Origin: Frigoribacterium faeni
Lineage (GTDB): Bacteria > Actinomycetota > Actinomycetes > Actinomycetales > Microbacteriaceae
DNA length: 64,000 nucleotides
NCBI RefSeq assembly: GCF_011761235.1
Contig: NZ_JAAOYW010000001.1
Location: forward strand, 186,781 to 250,780
Direction: 5' to 3'
The position numbers and the translations under genes were made by a program. Below the pieces are notes generated by a model, which worked only from the letters and a program-made list of their open reading frames with translations, ran no database searches and had not been told where the DNA came from. Within the stretch, counting starts at the first letter, position 1. Each line of letters opens with the position of its first letter. Shown piece after piece: positions 24,603 to 35,897 of the stretch.

Positions 24603-24673
24603 CGAGGCCCCGCGGGATGGACTCCCAGGGGGCCTCGGCCGATGGTACGGGCGACCACCGTCACCGGTGGTCG
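24603..24673 (-). terminator. two hairpins between rpoZ and metK
   Basis: In minus-strand order a 9-bp stem comes first (CGACCACCG 24652-24660 with CGGTGGTCG 24665-24673). It is followed by a 9-bp stem formed by CGAGGCCCC (24603-24611) and GGGGCCTCG (24629-24637), with a small inner GGGA/TCCC hairpin. They probably end the rpoZ transcript. I could not match a SAM riboswitch core to this region. Confidence 0.5.
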
Positions 24674-24684
24674 GGCGGGAGGAG

Positions 24685-24951
24685 CTACTCGGCGGTCGCC
24701 GCGAGGGGCTTGGCCTCGAGCTTGTCCTCGTTGATCTCGTGCATCGCGACGGAGAGCGGCTTGTCGTCGATGGTGCTGTCGACGAGCGGGCCCACGTTGT
24801 CGAAGAGGCTGCCCTCGTGCAGGTCGGCGTAGTAGTCGTTGATCTGGCGGGCGCGCTTCGACGCGAAGATGACGAGCGCGTACTTCGACTCGACCTTCGA
24901 CAGCAGCTCGTCGATGGGCGGATCGATGATGCCCTTGTTCTTGTCGGCCAT
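24685..24951 (-). CDS. rpoZ: RNA polymerase omega subunit
   Basis: An 88-residue omega subunit that helps assemble and stabilise RNA polymerase by clamping the beta' subunit. The [20 protein letters not shown] segment and the RARQINDYY motif are characteristic. I chose the ATG at 24951 (MADKNKG) because GGAG lies about 8 nt upstream; a longer reading from 24984 adds 11 residues with no better ribosome site. The C-terminal half is acidic and variable, as usual. It follows ihf-gmk by 61 bp, the normal actinobacterial order. Confidence 0.95.
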   Translation of the reverse strand: MADKNKGIIDPPIDELLSKVESKYALVIFASKRARQINDYYADLHEGSLFDNVGPLVDSTIDDKPLSVAMHEINEDKLEAKPLAATAE

Positions 24952-25012
24952 GGTCACTCCTCGTTGTGGGGTTCTGTCAGGCACCGGCAGGTGCAGAGCT
25001 CGGGGGCGCCGG

Positions 25013-25918
25013 TCACGCGCGGGGGCGTGCGTCCTCGGGCGCAGTCATCAATTCTACGACCTCTCGGGCCGCTTCGGGCACGTCGTGGTTCACGACCCTC
25101 ACGTCGAACTCGTCCTGGGCGGCGAGCTCGACCTTCGCGGTCTCGAGTCGACGCTGCTGCTCGGCCGCGTCCTCCGTGCCCCGGCCGATGAGACGACGGA
25201 CCAGCTCGTCCCACGTCGGCGGCAGCAGGAACACCAGGACGGCCTCGGGCATGGCGGTCCGGACGAGCCGTGCGCCCTGCAGGTCGATCTCGAGCAGCAC
25301 GCTGCGGCCGGCCTGCAGCGCGGCGTCGATGGGCGGCCGCGGCGTGCCGTACCGGTAGGAGTTGTGCACCGTGGCCCACTCGAGCAGGTCGCGGTCGCGG
25401 ATCATGCGGTCGAACTCGGCGTCGTCGACGAAGTAGTAGTGCACGCCGTCGACCTCGCCAGGACGCGGAGCCCGGGTCGTGGCCGAGATCGAGAGGTGGA
25501 CGTCGGGGTAGTTCTCGCGGATGTAGGTCGAGACCGTCCCCTTGCCCACGGCGGTCGGCCCGGCGAGGACCACGAGACGCGAACGGAGGCGCCCCCTGGC
25601 CTCGCGCACGGCGAGCCAGTCGCCGAGGGTGCGACGCTGCCGCACCCCGAGCCCCCCGACCCGCTTGGACTCGGCGATGCCGAGGTCGGCCATGATGCGG
25701 GCCACGCGGGTGGGGCCGATCCCGGGGATGCTCGTCAGCAGCTCGCGGACGCGGAGGGTCGCCTCGGGGGCGGTGGGCTCGCCGGCCCAGGCGGCCTCGG
25801 CCACGTCGAGGGCCGTGCGGCGGCGTTCGGCCACGGACGACTTGACGGCGGCGCGGGCACGACGGGCGGCGACCGCGGCGCGCGCGGCGGCGGCCCGGTC
25901 GACCGGGGGCGGGGTCAT
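25013..25918 (-). CDS. gmk: integration host factor (mIHF)-guanylate kinase fusion
   Basis: A 301-residue protein in one unbroken frame that combines two neighbours of other actinobacteria. Residues 1-105 match mIHF/sIHF: a basic helix ([13 protein letters not shown]), a helix-turn-helix [20 protein letters not shown] (61-80), and the ESKRVGGLG motif (83-91). The guanylate kinase starts about residue 113 with P-loop GPTAVGKGT (120-128), then [13 protein letters not shown] and the lid region. So it should convert GMP to GDP and also carry a nucleoid DNA-binding module. Start ATG 25918 overlaps the pyrF stop as ATGA. rpoZ follows. It is unclear whether the fusion stays intact in the cell or is processed, and an internal start for Gmk alone cannot be ruled out. 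Confidence 0.93.
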   Translation of the reverse strand: MTPPPVDRAAAARAAVAARRARAAVKSSVAERRRTALDVAEAAWAGEPTAPEATLRVRELLTSIPGIGPTRVARIMADLGIAESKRVGGLGVRQRRTLGDWLAVREARGRLRSRLVVLAGPTAVGKGTVSTYIRENYPDVHLSISATTRAPRPGEVDGVHYYFVDDAEFDRMIRDRDLLEWATVHNSYRYGTPRPPIDAALQAGRSVLLEIDLQGARLVRTAMPEAVLVFLLPPTWDELVRRLIGRGTEDAAEQQRRLETAKVELAAQDEFDVRVVNHDVPEAAREVVELMTAPEDARPRA

Positions 25919-26786
25919 GCGAGGCACGCCCGCACCTCCTCCGCCGCGTCGCGGACGGCCGAGGCCATGCCGTCGGGGCCGGCCGAGAGCACGCCGCGCG
26001 AGGTCGAGACGAGCACGTTGTGCGCCGCGGGGCCGTAGATCGACACCAGGTCGGACACGCGGGCGCCCTGGTGGCCGAAGCCGGGGGCCAGCACGGGGAC
26101 GCCCGTCAGGGACGCCGTGTCGACGCCGTACGACCCGAGGTCCACGGTCGCCCCGAGCACCACGCCCACCGAGCCGAGTCGGGTCTCCCCCGCTGCCTGG
26201 TCGTCGTCTCGCACCTGGTCGACGATACCTGCCGCGAGGGTCCTCGACGTGCCGTCGGCCCCCGCGACACGCGCGGTCTGCCCGGCCCGCGCCTCCGGGT
26301 TGGACGTCGCGGCGAGCACGAAGACGCCCGCGCCCGCCCGTCGGGCCCGGTCGACGGTGCCCCGCAGCGAGCCGAAGCCCAGGTACGGGGACACCGTGAG
26401 CGCGTCGACCCGCAGGGGCGAGTCCGGGGAGAACCAGGCCTCGGCGTAGCCGTCCATCGTGCTGCCGACGTCGCCGCGCTTGGCGTCGCCGACCACGAGC
26501 AGGCCGGCGTCGCGGGCGGCCGCGAGGACGTCCTCGAGCGCGGCGAAGCCGGCGGAGCCCCAGCGCTCGAAGAACGCCACCTGGGGCTTGACGATCCCCG
26601 CCCAGCCCGCCGTCGCCTCGACCGCGCGCAGGCCCAGCTCGCGGACGCCGGAGGCGCTGGTCGGCAGCCCCCACTCGTCGAGCAGCCAGGGGTGCGGGTC
26701 GATGCCGACGCAGAGCCCGCCGGAGGTCGCGAGGACGGACTCGAGCCGTGCGCCGAACGACGACGCCGAGGGGGCCGGCGCCGCCG

Positions 26787-26790
<4 letters not shown>
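25915..26790 (-). CDS. pyrF: orotidine 5'-phosphate decarboxylase (type 2)
   Basis: A 291-residue enzyme for the last step of UMP synthesis. The catalytic tetrad region is [18 protein letters not shown], with D102, K104 and D107, the arrangement of the actinobacterial type 2 family. Start GTG 26790 overlaps the carB stop as GTGA. The longer upstream frame is Arg-rich antiphase sequence and is excluded. The 3' end overlaps the ihf-gmk gene by 4 nt, coupling UMP synthesis to a GMP kinase. The C-terminal APGFGHQGA phosphate-binding loop is present. Confidence 0.96.
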
Positions 26791-30061
<3,271 letters not shown>

Positions 30062-30062
<1 letters not shown>

Positions 30063-31246
30063 CAGTTGCTGCTTTCGAGGTCGGAGCCGAAGTCGACGGG
30101 CTGGCCGGACTTGCGGGCCACGACCGCCTCGCGGAAGCGGTCGAAGAGGTGGTTGCTGTCGTGGGGGCCGGCCGCCGCCTCGGGGTGGTACTGCACGGAG
30201 AAGGCCGGGATGTCGAGGGCGCGGAGGCCCTCGACGACGTTGTCGTTGAGGCTGAAGTGGCTGACCTCGACGCGGCCGAAGCCGGCGGGCGAGTCGAGCA
30301 CGCCCTCGACCGGGGCGTCGACCGCGAAGCCGTGGTTCTGGCTCGTGATCTCGACCCGCCCGGTCGTCTTGTCGAGGACGGGCTGGTTGATGCCGCGGTG
30401 GCCGAAGGGCAGCTTGTAGGTGTCGAAGCCGAGCGCGCGGCCGAACAGCTGGTTGCCGAAGCAGATGCCGAAGTAGGGCAGGCCGTCGCGCAGGGCGCCG
30501 CGGAGCAGCTCGACCTGGGCGTCGCTCGCCGCCGGGTCGCCGGGCCCGTTCGAGAAGAAGAGGGCGTCGGGCGCCAGCTCGCGGAGCTGCTCGGGGGTGG
30601 TGTCCTGGGGCAGCACGTGCACCCGGAAGCCGCGCTGCGCGAGGTAGCGGAGCGTCGAGGTCTTGACGCCGAGGTCGAGCACGGCGACCGAGCCGACGGG
30701 CTCGCCCTGGGCCTCGAGCACGTAGGGGTCGACCGTCGACACCTGGCTCGACAGGCTCAGCCCGCGCATGTCGGCGGAGCCGCGCACGAGGTCGAGCTGC
30801 TCGTCGTCGGCGAGCTCGGCGTCGGGGCCGCTGAAGACGCCGCCGCGCATCGAGCCGACGTCGCGCAGGCGGCGGGTCAGGGCGCGCGTGTCGATGCCGC
30901 GGATGCCCACGACGCCGTCGGCGACGAGCTGGTCGTCGAGGCTGCCCTGGGCGCGGTGGTTCGACACGACGCGGCTGGCGTCGCGCACGACGAAGCCCGA
31001 GACCCAGATGCGACGGGACTCGGGATCTTCGTCGTTGACGCCCGTGTTGCCGATGTGCGGGGCCGTCATGACGACGATCTGCCCGGCGTACGACGGGTCG
31101 GTCAGGGTCTCCTGGTAGCCGGTCATGCCGGTCGCGAAGACGGTCTCGCCGAGCGTGCGCCCGACGGCGCCGTAGGCGCGCCCGACGTAGCGGGTCCCGT
31201 CTTCGAGCACGAGGACGGCCCGGGTGGTGGTGGACGCGTCAGTCAA
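30062..31246 (-). CDS. carA: carbamoyl-phosphate synthase small chain
   Basis: A 394-residue glutaminase subunit that delivers ammonia to CarB. The class I amidotransferase nucleophile is C262 in [10 protein letters not shown]. The later QYHPEA supplies the histidine-glutamate pair. The start is TTG at 31246 with GGAG about 10 nt upstream; it overlaps the end of the PH-like gene by 8 nt. The N-terminal domain contains the conserved [23 protein letters not shown] may limit its translation relative to carB. Confidence 0.96.
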
Positions 31247-31763
31247 TGGTCTGCTCTCCTGTGGTGGTGCCGGCCGAGGGGGCCGTGGTCGTGATGGTGC
31301 GGACGGCGTCGACGAGCGGGCGGGGGTCGTCCGTGACGCGCAGGTAGGTGTCGACGTCGGTGTCGCCGAGGCTCCAGGCGACGAGCACGAGCCCGTCGGT
31401 CTCGACCACGCGGTCGATGGTCCAGGTCGCGCGCCCGACGTCGCGGATCGAGGAGGCGCGGATCAGCTTGGCGGGCTCCCCCGCGATCTCGAGGCGCACG
31501 CCCTCGCGGTGGACCGACACGACGGCGCGGCCGCGGAAGCCGAGGCCGCCGACGACGATCCGGTCGAGGGGGTCGCCCGCCCGTGTGGTGGCGACGTAGA
31601 AGCCGTCGTGCTCGACGAGGGCGGGCGAGAGGCCGTCGGGCGCCGTCTCGGGCAGGGCGATGTCGGCCTGCCGACGGCCGCGGGCCCGCCAGGAGCGGAC
31701 CATCAGCAGCACGAGGAGGACGAGCAGGACGAGGATGCCCGCTCCGATCACCCAGCGGTTCAC
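31239..31763 (-). CDS. PH-like membrane protein of the pyrimidine operon
   Basis: A 174-residue protein with one N-terminal hydrophobic helix (about 4-22, [17 protein letters not shown]) followed by a basic patch. A predicted beta-rich soluble domain (about 45-155) shows short alternating strands resembling a PH-like fold. A small membrane protein at this exact position, between pyrC and carA, is known in mycobacteria and streptomycetes without an assigned function. The start GTG at 31763 overlaps pyrC as GTGA, and its end overlaps carA by 8 nt, so its production is locked to the pyr enzymes. It could tether the pathway to the membrane, but that is a guess. Confidence 0.8.
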   Translation of the reverse strand: MNRWVIGAGILVLLVLLVLLMVRSWRARGRRQADIALPETAPDGLSPALVEHDGFYVATTRAGDPLDRIVVGGLGFRGRAVVSVHREGVRLEIAGEPAKLIRASSIRDVGRATWTIDRVVETDGLVLVAWSLGDTDVDTYLRVTDDPRPLVDAVRTITTTAPSAGTTTGEQTID

Positions 31764-33130
31764 GGGGCGGCCGCCGGCCGGGGCGCGGCGAGCACCGCGG
31801 TCGCCGCGACGCGCGCGGCACGGTCGGCGATCTCGTGCTCGTCGACGACCGCGCCGCCGAGCACCGTCGCGTAGCCCTGGTGGAACGTGGCGACGACCTG
31901 GCCCGGGAGCGCGCGCCCCAGGTAGGGCGAGTTGCGGCTGCGGCCCGCGAGGTGCTCGGTGCCGAAGGTCCTGCTCACCCCTCGATCGTAGAGGGTGAGC
32001 TCGGCGGGCTCCCCGACGGCGAGGGGCCGGCCGTGCCCGTGGACCCGGCCGATGCGGGCCGGGGCGCTCGAGAGCACCCGGGCCACGCCGGCCCAGTCGA
32101 GCAGCCCGGTCTCGACCATGGTCTGGTGGACGACCGAGAGCGCGCTCTCGAGGCCGACCATGCCGTTGGCGGCCGCGTCCCACTCGCAGTCCTTCGCCTC
32201 CGACGTGTGCGGGGCGTGGTCGGTGGCGACGATGTCGACCGTGCCGTCCGCCAGGGCCTCGCGCAGCGCCGCCACGTCCTCCGCCCGGCGCAGCGGGGGG
32301 TTCACCTTGTACCGGGAGTCGTAGCCCGCCACCAGGTCCTCCGTGAGGAGGAGGTGGTGCGGCGTGACCTCGGCGGTCACATCGATGCCGCGCGACTTCG
32401 CCCAGCGGACGACCTCGACGCTGCCCGCGGTCGAGACGTGGCAGACGTGGAGGCGGGCGCCGACGTGGTCGGCGAGCAGGACGTCGCGGGCGATCACCGA
32501 TTCTTCGGCCACGGCGGGCCAGCCGCCCAGGCCGAGCTCGGCCGACAGCGCGCCCTCGTTCATCTGGGCGCCCTCGGTCAGCCGGGGCTCCTGCGCGTGC
32601 TGGGCGACGACTCCCCCGAAGCCCTTGACGTACTCGAGGGCTCGGCGCATGAGCAGCGGGTCGGAGACGCAGTGGCCGTCGTCGGAGAAGACCCGGACCG
32701 CCGCGCGGGAGCGCGCCATCGCGCCGATCTCGGAGAGCCGTCGGCCCTCGAGGCCCTGCGAGACGGCGCCGATCGGACGCACCGTGACGTAGCCGGCGCG
32801 GTCGCCGAGCGACTGCACCTGCTCGACCACCCCGGCCGTGTCGGCGACGGGCGACGAGTTCGCCATGGCGTTGACGGCCGTGAAGCCGCCCGCCGCGGCG
32901 GCGCGGGAGCCGGTGAGGACGGTCTCGGCGCCCTCGCCGCCCGGCTCGCGGAGGTGGGTGTGCAGGTCGACCAGGCCGGGCAGCGCGAGCAGCCCGTCGG
33001 CGTCGTGCACCTCGGCGCCCGCCGCGCTCAGGCCGGAGCCGAGCTCGACCACGACCCCGTCGCGGACGAGGACGTCGGTGCGGGTGCCGTCGATCGTCTC
33101 GACGGCGCGGATCAGGTGCGTGGTGGTCAC
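31760..33130 (-). CDS. pyrC: dihydroorotase
   Basis: A 456-residue amidohydrolase that cyclises carbamoyl-aspartate to dihydroorotate. Zinc ligands H57 and H59 are in [10 protein letters not shown]. Further active-site motifs are [10 protein letters not shown] and [12 protein letters not shown], with the catalytic aspartate in ATDHAPH. It is of the type paired with an aspartate carbamoyltransferase in an operon. I chose the GTG at 33130 ([11 protein letters not shown]) because it overlaps the pyrB stop as GTGA; the upstream frame is unrelated. The 3' end overlaps the PH-like gene. Confidence 0.96.
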   Translation of the reverse strand: MTTTHLIRAVETIDGTRTDVLVRDGVVVELGSGLSAAGAEVHDADGLLALPGLVDLHTHLREPGGEGAETVLTGSRAAAAGGFTAVNAMANSSPVADTAGVVEQVQSLGDRAGYVTVRPIGAVSQGLEGRRLSEIGAMARSRAAVRVFSDDGHCVSDPLLMRRALEYVKGFGGVVAQHAQEPRLTEGAQMNEGALSAELGLGGWPAVAEESVIARDVLLADHVGARLHVCHVSTAGSVEVVRWAKSRGIDVTAEVTPHHLLLTEDLVAGYDSRYKVNPPLRRAEDVAALREALADGTVDIVATDHAPHTSEAKDCEWDAAANGMVGLESALSVVHQTMVETGLLDWAGVARVLSSAPARIGRVHGHGRPLAVGEPAELTLYDRGVSRTFGTEHLAGRSRNSPYLGRALPGQVVATFHQGYATVLGGAVVDEHEIADRAARVAATAVLAAPRPAAAP

Positions 33131-34083
33131 AGGGAGTCCTCCCGGTCGCCGGCGAGTGTGAGGTAGAGCACGGCCATCCGGACGGCGACGCCGTTGCCGA
33201 CCTGCTCCCGGACGGTGGAGCGGGGCGAGTCGGCGGCCTCGTCGCCGATCTCGAGCCCGCGGTTCATCGGGCCGGGGTGCATGACGAGCGCCCCCTCGGG
33301 AAGCGAGCGGAAGCGCGCCGCGCCCAGCCCCCAGGAGCGGGCGTACTCGCGCGCGTTGGGGAAGAACGCCTCGGCCATGCGCTCCTGCTGGATGCGCAGC
33401 ATCATGACCACGTCGGGCCGCACCTGCGCGATGGCCTCGTCGAGGTCGTAGTGCACGTCGACGCCGAGGCGGCTGACGTCGACCGGCAGCAGCGTGGGAG
33501 GCGCCACCACCGTCACGTGGGCGCCCAGCGTCCGCAGCAGCCACGCGTTCGAGCGGGCCACGCGCGAGTGCAGGATGTCGCCGACGATCAGCACCTCGAG
33601 GCCGTCGAGGTCGCGACCGCGGCTGCCCGCGCCGTGGACGCGGCGGCGCATCGTGAAGGCGTCGAGCAGGGCCTGGGTGGGGTGCTCGTGCATGCCGTCG
33701 CCGGCGTTCACGATGCCCGCGTCGACCCAGCCGCTGTCGGCGAGGACGCGCGGCGCACCCGAGGCGGGGTGGCGGATGACGATGCCGTCCGCGCCCATCG
33801 CGGCCAGGGTCTGCGCCGTGTCCTTCAGGGACTCGCCCTTCGAGACGCTCGACCCCTTCGCGGCGAAGTTGATGACGTCGGCGCTGAGCCGCTTGGCGGC
33901 GGCCTCGAACGAGATGCGCGTGCGGGTGCTGTCCTCGTAGAAGAGGTTCACCACGGTGGTGCCGCGGAGCGTGGGGAGCTTCTTGACCTGCCGCGTGGAG
34001 ACGTCGGCCATGTCCTCCGCCACGTCGAGGACCCGGACGGCCTCGTCGCGGCCGAGGTCGGCGGTGCTCAGGAGGTGCCTCAC
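33127..34083 (-). CDS. pyrB: aspartate carbamoyltransferase catalytic chain
   Basis: A 318-residue enzyme that makes carbamoyl-aspartate. The carbamoyl-phosphate motif STRTR (52-56, in [13 protein letters not shown]) and the [12 protein letters not shown] motif are intact. No regulatory chain gene (pyrI) is present, as is normal for actinobacteria, so control should come from PyrR rather than allostery through a partner subunit. The GTG start at 34083 overlaps the pyrR stop (GTGA) and the 3' end overlaps pyrC (GTGA). Confidence 0.97.
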   Translation of the reverse strand: MRHLLSTADLGRDEAVRVLDVAEDMADVSTRQVKKLPTLRGTTVVNLFYEDSTRTRISFEAAAKRLSADVINFAAKGSSVSKGESLKDTAQTLAAMGADGIVIRHPASGAPRVLADSGWVDAGIVNAGDGMHEHPTQALLDAFTMRRRVHGAGSRGRDLDGLEVLIVGDILHSRVARSNAWLLRTLGAHVTVVAPPTLLPVDVSRLGVDVHYDLDEAIAQVRPDVVMMLRIQQERMAEAFFPNAREYARSWGLGAARFRSLPEGALVMHPGPMNRGLEIGDEAADSPRSTVREQVGNGVAVRMAVLYLTLAGDREDSL

Positions 34084-34679
34084 GAGCGGGTGCCCCCCGT
34101 CTCGTGGGCGGGACGGTCGCGGTCGTCGCCGGGGGCGCCTCCGTCGGCTCCGCCCTCGATGGCGACGAGCTCGTCGTCGTCCACGCCGTGCAGGCGGACG
34201 AAGATGCGCTCGGCCGCGGACGTGGGGAGGTTCTTGCCCACGAAGTCGGCGCGGATCGGCAGCTCGCGGTGGCCGCGGTCGACGAGCACCGCGAGGCGCA
34301 CGGCGCGGGGCCGCCCCAGGGCGCTGAGGGCGTCGAGCGCCGCCCGGATGGTGCGCCCGGAGTAGAGCACGTCGTCGACGAGCACCACCGTGGCGCCGTC
34401 GATGCCGCCCTCGGGGAGGGTCGTCGGCCGGCTCGCGCGGGTGGGGTTCCGCCGGAGGTCGTCGCGGTACATGGTCACGTCGACGGCGCCGGTCGGGACG
34501 GTGACGCCCGCGATGGACGACAGCTGCGCGCCGATCCGCTCGGCGAGGACCACGCCGCGGGTGGGGATGCCGAGGACGACGAGGCCGTCGGGGCCCCGGT
34601 TCGACTCGAGGACCTCGTGGGAGATGCGCGTCAGGGCGCGCGCGATGTCAGCCTGACTCAGCACGGTGCGTGTGCTCAA
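34080..34679 (-). CDS. pyrR: PyrR bifunctional regulator / uracil phosphoribosyltransferase
   Basis: A 199-residue phosphoribosyltransferase-fold protein. The PRPP loop [13 protein letters not shown] (98-110) is intact. It senses UMP and PRPP and binds pyr mRNA. It is the first gene of the operon and starts with TTG at 34679. The AAGGAGG Shine-Dalgarno spaced 6 nt before it makes TTG the best start; the next in-frame GTG would be too far from the ribosome site. About 20 residues of acidic C-terminal tail exceed the usual length. An RNA site for PyrR lies directly over the ribosome site, implying autoregulation and control of the whole operon. Confidence 0.96.
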   Translation of the reverse strand: MSTRTVLSQADIARALTRISHEVLESNRGPDGLVVLGIPTRGVVLAERIGAQLSSIAGVTVPTGAVDVTMYRDDLRRNPTRASRPTTLPEGGIDGATVVLVDDVLYSGRTIRAALDALSALGRPRAVRLAVLVDRGHRELPIRADFVGKNLPTSAAERIFVRLHGVDDDELVAIEGGADGGAPGDDRDRPAHETGGTRS

Positions 34680-34683
34680 TCGG

Positions 34684-34720
34684 ACCTCCTTCCCCGCCTC
34701 TCGGGACGGAACTTAAAGGA
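34684..34720 (-). promoter_or_regulatory. PyrR-binding RNA element overlapping the pyrR Shine-Dalgarno
   Basis: Read on the minus strand this gives GTCCTTTAAGTT, then CCGTCCCGAGAGGCGGGG, then AAGGAGG. The CCGAGAGGC loop within a hairpin is the hallmark of PyrR-binding sites, and the adjoining CCTTTAA and Shine-Dalgarno match the pyr leaders of other actinobacteria. In Mycobacterium smegmatis PyrR represses translation through such a site, so the same mechanism is expected here. No separate attenuator terminator lies between the element and the TTG start. Confidence 0.85.
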
Positions 34721-34734
34721 CGTCGGTGGTGGTG

Positions 34735-34760
34735 CCGGCGGCGGGAGCACCCGCCGCCGG
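34735..34760 (-). terminator. intrinsic terminator downstream of nusB
   Basis: A perfect 11-bp stem (CCGGCGGCGGG/CCCGCCGCCGG) with loop AGCA follows the nusB stop by 8 bp in the minus direction. It separates the efp-nusB unit from the pyr operon. No T run follows. Confidence 0.7.
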
Positions 34761-34768
34761 GATCGAGC

Positions 34769-35179
34769 CTAGCCGCTCGTGGCGATGCGCCCGAGCAGTC
34801 CGTTGACGAAGGGGGCCGAGTCGTCGGTGCTCAGCGACTGGGCCAGCTCGACCGCCTCGCTGATGGCGACGTGGTCGGGGATGTCGTCGGCGTGCAGCAG
34901 CTCGAACACGCCGATGCGGAGGATGCCGCGGTCGATCGTGGGCATGCGGGCGATGGTCCAGCCCTGGGCGTAGGTCTCGATGAGCTCGTCGATCTCGGCC
35001 TGGTGGTCGATGACGCCCTGGACGAGGTCGCGGGCGTAGCCCCAGCTCGAGCTGCGCTCGGGCTGCTGCTGTGCCCGGGCGGTCTCGGCGGCCAGGGCGT
35101 CGCCCATGCTGATCTGGCGGATGTCGGCGACGTAGAGGACGTCGAGGGCGCGCTTGCGCGCCTTGGTGCGTGCGCTCAC
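34769..35179 (-). CDS. nusB: transcription antitermination factor NusB
   Basis: A 136-residue all-helical RNA-binding protein that pairs with NusE (S10) on boxA RNA in rRNA antitermination. Family features are the N-terminal RTKARKRALDVLYVADIRQ, the central ERSSSWGYARDLVQGV, and the C-terminal AISEAVELAQSLSTDDSAPFVNGLL. The GTG start at 35179 lies 18 bp after efp and lacks a good Shine-Dalgarno, so it may depend on translation of efp. A strong hairpin follows its stop. Confidence 0.96.
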   Translation of the reverse strand: MSARTKARKRALDVLYVADIRQISMGDALAAETARAQQQPERSSSWGYARDLVQGVIDHQAEIDELIETYAQGWTIARMPTIDRGILRIGVFELLHADDIPDHVAISEAVELAQSLSTDDSAPFVNGLLGRIATSG

Positions 35180-35197
35180 TGTGCGGGGGGCCGCCGA

Positions 35198-35761
35198 CTA
35201 CTCGTTGACGCGGCCGAGGTAGCCGCCGTCGCGCGTGTCGACCTTGACCTTGGTGCCGGTCTCGAGGAACAGCGGCACCTGGATCTCGTAGCCGGTCTCG
35301 ACGGTGGCGGCCTTGGTCCCGCCGGTCGAGCGGTCGCCCTGGAGGCCGGGCTCGGTGTAGGTGACCTCGAGGACGACGGAGGCGGGCAGCTCGATGTAGA
35401 GCGGGTTGCCGTCGTGCAGGGCCATCTGCACGTTCTGGTTCTCGAGCATGAAGTTCTTCGCGTCGCCGACGATGGTGGCGGGGACGTTGATCTGGTCGTA
35501 GTCGGTCGTGTCCATGAACACGTAGCCGTCGGCCTCGGCGTAGAGGTAGGTGTACTCGCGGCGGTCGACGTTGGCGAAGTCGATCTTGGTGCCGGCGTTG
35601 AACGTCTTGTCGACGACCTTGCCCGAGCGCACGTTCTTCATCTTGGTGCGGACGAAGGCGCCGCCCTTGCCCGGCTTGACGTGCTGGAACTCGATCACGT
35701 TCCAGAGCTGGCCGTCCAGGTCGAGGACGGCGCCGTTCTTGATGTCGTTGGTGGTCGCCAT
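35198..35761 (-). CDS. efp: translation elongation factor P
   Basis: A 187-residue three-domain tRNA-mimic that helps ribosomes through polyproline stretches. The domain I loop reads KPGKGGAF, with lysine K32 at the tip that contacts the P-site. No EpmA/EpmB-type modification genes are nearby, consistent with the shorter unmodified loops known from actinobacteria. A TACACT -10 lies about 55 bp upstream. It heads the efp-nusB unit. In mycobacteria pepQ and aroB sit next upstream; here a TPR/AAA cassette takes that place. Confidence 0.97.
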   Translation of the reverse strand: MATTNDIKNGAVLDLDGQLWNVIEFQHVKPGKGGAFVRTKMKNVRSGKVVDKTFNAGTKIDFANVDRREYTYLYAEADGYVFMDTTDYDQINVPATIVGDAKNFMLENQNVQMALHDGNPLYIELPASVVLEVTYTEPGLQGDRSTGGTKAATVETGYEIQVPLFLETGTKVKVDTRDGGYLGRVNE

Positions 35762-35815
35762 GCGTGCGAGGTCCGATCAGGAGTGGGGTGTGGGGGCCGG
35801 ATCTGGCCGGGTTCG

Positions 35816-35821
35816 AGTGTA
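35816..35821 (-). promoter_or_regulatory. possible -10 element for efp
   Basis: TACACT on the minus strand, 54 bp before the efp ATG. No good -35 hexamer is visible. It is proposed from the -10 match and position only. Confidence 0.4.
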
Positions 35822-35841
35822 GCGGACGGGTCGCGCCGCCT

Positions 35842-35880
35842 CAGGAGCGTCCCTCGGGGACGCCGCGCCAGGAGCGTCCC
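35842..35880. repeat. short direct repeat with hairpins after the TPR gene
   Basis: CAGGAGCGTCCC occurs at 35842-35853 and again at 35869-35880, 27 bp apart. Each copy borders a small dyad (GTCCC-TCG-GGGAC and, in minus orientation, GGGACG...CGTCCC). It lies between the TPR gene stop (35898) and the efp promoter and may terminate the cassette transcript. Confidence 0.6.
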
Positions 35881-35897
35881 CTTGGACGGTCCGTGCC

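Noticed and set aside
24546-24684. SAM riboswitch upstream of metK
   Set aside because: The region folds into GC-rich hairpins, but I could not match the conserved core of any SAM riboswitch class. The stems look more like terminators. A covariance-model search would decide.
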